NCBI RefSeq assembly: GCF_001753675.2
Contig: NZ_MJUW02000081.1
Coordinates: 1-34,665, forward strand
DNA length: 34,665 nucleotides
Direction of reading: 5' to 3'
From: Candidatus Brocadia sapporoensis
Lineage (GTDB): Bacteria > Planctomycetota > Brocadiia > Brocadiales > Brocadiaceae
The notes under the pieces are model-generated. The model saw nothing but the letters and a program-made list of their open reading frames with translations. It made no database searches and was not told the origin of the DNA. Made by a program: the position numbers and the translations under genes. Below, one piece after another: positions 33,429 to 34,665 of this stretch. Numbering within the stretch: the first letter of the stretch is position 1; each line of letters starts with the position of its first letter.

Positions 33429-34298
33429 ATGTCAAAAAAAGAAAAGCTGAGCCGCAGCCTTCAATCACTCCTTGGCGGGGTTATCGGGATAGAAGCTAAC
33501 GCAGGACAAGACGTTATAATTAAGATCAATCCCGAGGACGTCCAACCCAGCAACCACCAACCGAGACACGTTTTCAACGAAGGCGAGATGGAGGGGCTCG
33601 TAGCGTCGGTTAAGAAGCATGGCATTCTGCAACCCGTCATCGTTAAGCCTCTCCCGCACGGTTATATGCTCATTGCAGGAGAACGACGCTGGCGGGCAGC
33701 AAGACAACTAGGACTAAAAGAGATCCCCGCCATCGTACGCCATTCCGACGACGTAAACACCCTGGAGATCGCCCTTATAGAAAATATTCAGCGTGAAGAT
33801 CTCAATCCAATTGAAAAGGCAAAGGGATTCAAGGAGCTTGTAAACAAATTCGGCTTCACCCAGGAGCAGGTTGCAAAAGCAATGGGAAAAGACCGAAGTT
33901 CTGTGGCCAACTATCTCCGGCTCCTGGAGTTGCCACAGAAGATACAGGAGGATGTTTCACGTGGAACAATTTCGATGGGACATGCTCGGGCAATTATGGC
34001 GTTGCGCGACCATGAAACTCAACAAATGCTTTGTGAACGCATTCTGAAAGAAGGGCTATCAGTTCGAGAGGTAGAAGAAATCGTTTCCATGGAGAAGAAC
34101 CAAGGAAAACCCAAAAAATTGGTCGGGACAAAAACCACGACCCCGCATATTCAAGATCTGGAAGACCAGTTTCGCAGATTCTTCAGGACAAAGGTGACGA
34201 TCAGAGAGAGAAATGGCAGAGGGAGTATATCGATTGCATTTCATTCGAACGATGAGTTCGGCAGGATCGCAAATACCTTAGGAATTCGCCTTTCATGA
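33429..34298 (+). CDS. parB: Chromosome partitioning protein ParB
   Basis: The 289-residue protein (ATG at 33429, GAGAGGAG about 9 nt upstream) has the ParB/Srx CTPase domain with GILQPVIVKP, GERRWRA (84-90) and ENIQRED. A helix-turn-helix parS-binding domain follows (about 125-200; FGFTQEQVAKAMGKDRSSVANYLRLL, GHARAIMAL), then a C-terminal dimerisation region. The frame remains open 34 codons upstream through parS, but that extension is unlike the family. It binds parS, spreads as a clamp and works with ParA to segregate origins. No parA flanks it; the usual parA-parB order is broken here by a divergent ABC permease gene. Its own coding sequence carries a second parS. Confidence 0.96.
   Translation: MSKKEKLSRSLQSLLGGVIGIEANAGQDVIIKINPEDVQPSNHQPRHVFNEGEMEGLVASVKKHGILQPVIVKPLPHGYMLIAGERRWRAARQLGLKEIPAIVRHSDDVNTLEIALIENIQREDLNPIEKAKGFKELVNKFGFTQEQVAKAMGKDRSSVANYLRLLELPQKIQEDVSRGTISMGHARAIMALRDHETQQMLCERILKEGLSVREVEEIVSMEKNQGKPKKLVGTKTTTPHIQDLEDQFRRFFRTKVTIRERNGRGSISIAFHSNDEFGRIANTLGIRLS
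33953..33968. promoter_or_regulatory. parS centromere site 2 (inside parB)
   Basis: TGTTTCACGTGGAACA matches the parS consensus, with one asymmetric position relative to a perfect palindrome (T versus G at mirrored positions). It lies in the coding sequence of parB, where it encodes D-V-S-R-G-T around residue 175. The same type of hexapeptide (DVPRGT) would be read in frame from site 1. A 16-bp match 620 bp from another is very unlikely by chance. Confidence 0.9.
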
Positions 34299-34569
34299 AC
34301 TTGGAACGAAAAACCCCGGCCTCTGTACTGATTCTTTGGAAAACAATCGATGCAAAAAAAATCATGGAATATATTCGCATTCAGAATAACGAGTAATTGC
34401 AGCGGCACGCTCTTTCATGAAGGTATTCAACGATGGTTGAACAAACAACGCGGGGGTACATTGCTGTCTTGCGATTTTCCGTTCGGAAGAAGCACTCGGT
34501 ATCAAAACCTCATGTTGTCACCACCGATTTTCATACCATTTCTGAGTTGTCGCATCCAGACCGGGGCAA
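34299..34569. other. Short frames after parB, no accepted gene
   Basis: A 33-codon frame starts at 34295, overlapping the parB stop as ATGA (MNLERKTPASVLILWKTIDA... ending at 34396). A 46-codon frame runs 34433-34573 (MVEQTTRGYIAVLRF...). Neither resembles a known family, neither has a strong ribosome binding site, and an 87-codon frame (34350-34613) in another phase overlaps both. The first may be a coupled micro-protein; otherwise this is spacer or decayed sequence. No hairpin terminator for parB was found. Confidence 0.35.
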
Positions 34570-34665
34570 ATGAATCTGCTCTTCAACAAATACTATGTGA
34601 TAAAGGAGCGTAGCAGGCACTATTTTCCAAAAGCGAGTTGGTTCAAGCTAAAAGCATACGACAAG
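34570..34665 (+). CDS. Possible 5' end of a gene running off the window
   Basis: An ATG at 34570 overlaps the TGA of the preceding 46-codon frame (ATGA), and the frame stays open for 32 codons to the window edge. The product is MNLLFNKYYVIKERSRHYF and continues, rich in aromatic and basic residues. The pattern FNxxYxIKER faintly recalls the start of LURP-one/scramblase-like proteins, but too little is present to assign a family. It could equally be chance. Confidence 0.3.
   Translation, partial: MNLLFNKYYVIKERSRHYFPKASWFKLKAYDK

Noticed and set aside
34350-34613. 87-codon frame after parB
   Set aside because: Composition is atypical, there is no ribosome binding site, and it overlaps two other frames with stop/start overlaps in another phase.
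1-34665. CRISPR arrays, rRNA genes, integrases, phage genes, known riboswitches
   Set aside because: None was recognised: no regularly spaced direct repeats, no rRNA-like stretches, and no transposase or integrase motifs in any credible frame.

Overview
The window reads as chromosomal DNA of an anaerobic ammonium-oxidising (anammox) planctomycete, Candidatus Kuenenia/Brocadia type. This is an inference from content. There is an octaheme hydroxylamine-oxidoreductase-like cytochrome c, a complete bacterial housekeeping block, Gram-negative outer-membrane and lipid A genes, a modest G+C content, and frequent GTG/TTG starts in 4-nt stop/start overlaps. No database search was possible, so the genus is not settled.

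Layout. (1) 270-15480, all on the minus strand and read right to left: prs, rplY, pth, rpsF, ssb, rpsR, rplI, dnaB, then the envelope genes bamA, skp, lpxC, lpxA and a Gfo/Idh/MocA dehydrogenase. These are followed by a radical SAM protein, a DUF1858 protein, a small cupin, a DUF2249 protein and the octaheme cytochrome, ending in a strong hairpin terminator at 199-238. From dnaB to the radical SAM gene almost every junction is a 4-nt overlap, so replication, outer-membrane assembly, lipid A synthesis and the start of the redox block look translationally chained. (2) tRNA-Gln(TTG) at 15707-15780 and ilvD, the latter with a near-consensus promoter. (3) 17785-19988, plus strand: an exported MEMO-AMMECR1 fusion overlapped by a second, free-standing AMMECR1 protein. 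(4) trpE with an unlisted 52-residue membrane peptide behind it, and an outer-membrane porin upstream, separated from trpE by a terminator hairpin. (5) A gene-poor AT-rich stretch, 23541-25100, holding a 167-bp MITE-like element with a probable 9-bp target duplication, a perfect dyad and a consensus sigma70 promoter. (6) Two tandem SPFH/band-7 membrane proteins. (7) A minus-strand pair: an exported coiled-coil protein and an exported FGE-fold protein that lacks the catalytic cysteines. (8) serA. (9) A metallophosphoesterase and an ABC-2 permease. (10) parB with two parS sites, one in its leader and one inside its own coding sequence, with no parA beside it.

How the parts fit. The right arm (parB/parS) belongs to chromosome segregation, and two parS sites suggest the origin region is near. 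The left arm couples DNA replication and translation genes to outer-membrane biogenesis. The most unusual block is 270-4205, where an HAO-like octaheme lipoprotein sits with four small redox or cofactor-type partners (radical SAM, DUF1858, cupin, DUF2249). I regard it as the best candidate for an undescribed nitrogen-oxide handling or cytochrome maturation module. The exported MEMO/AMMECR1 pair and the coiled-coil/FGE pair are the next most interesting.
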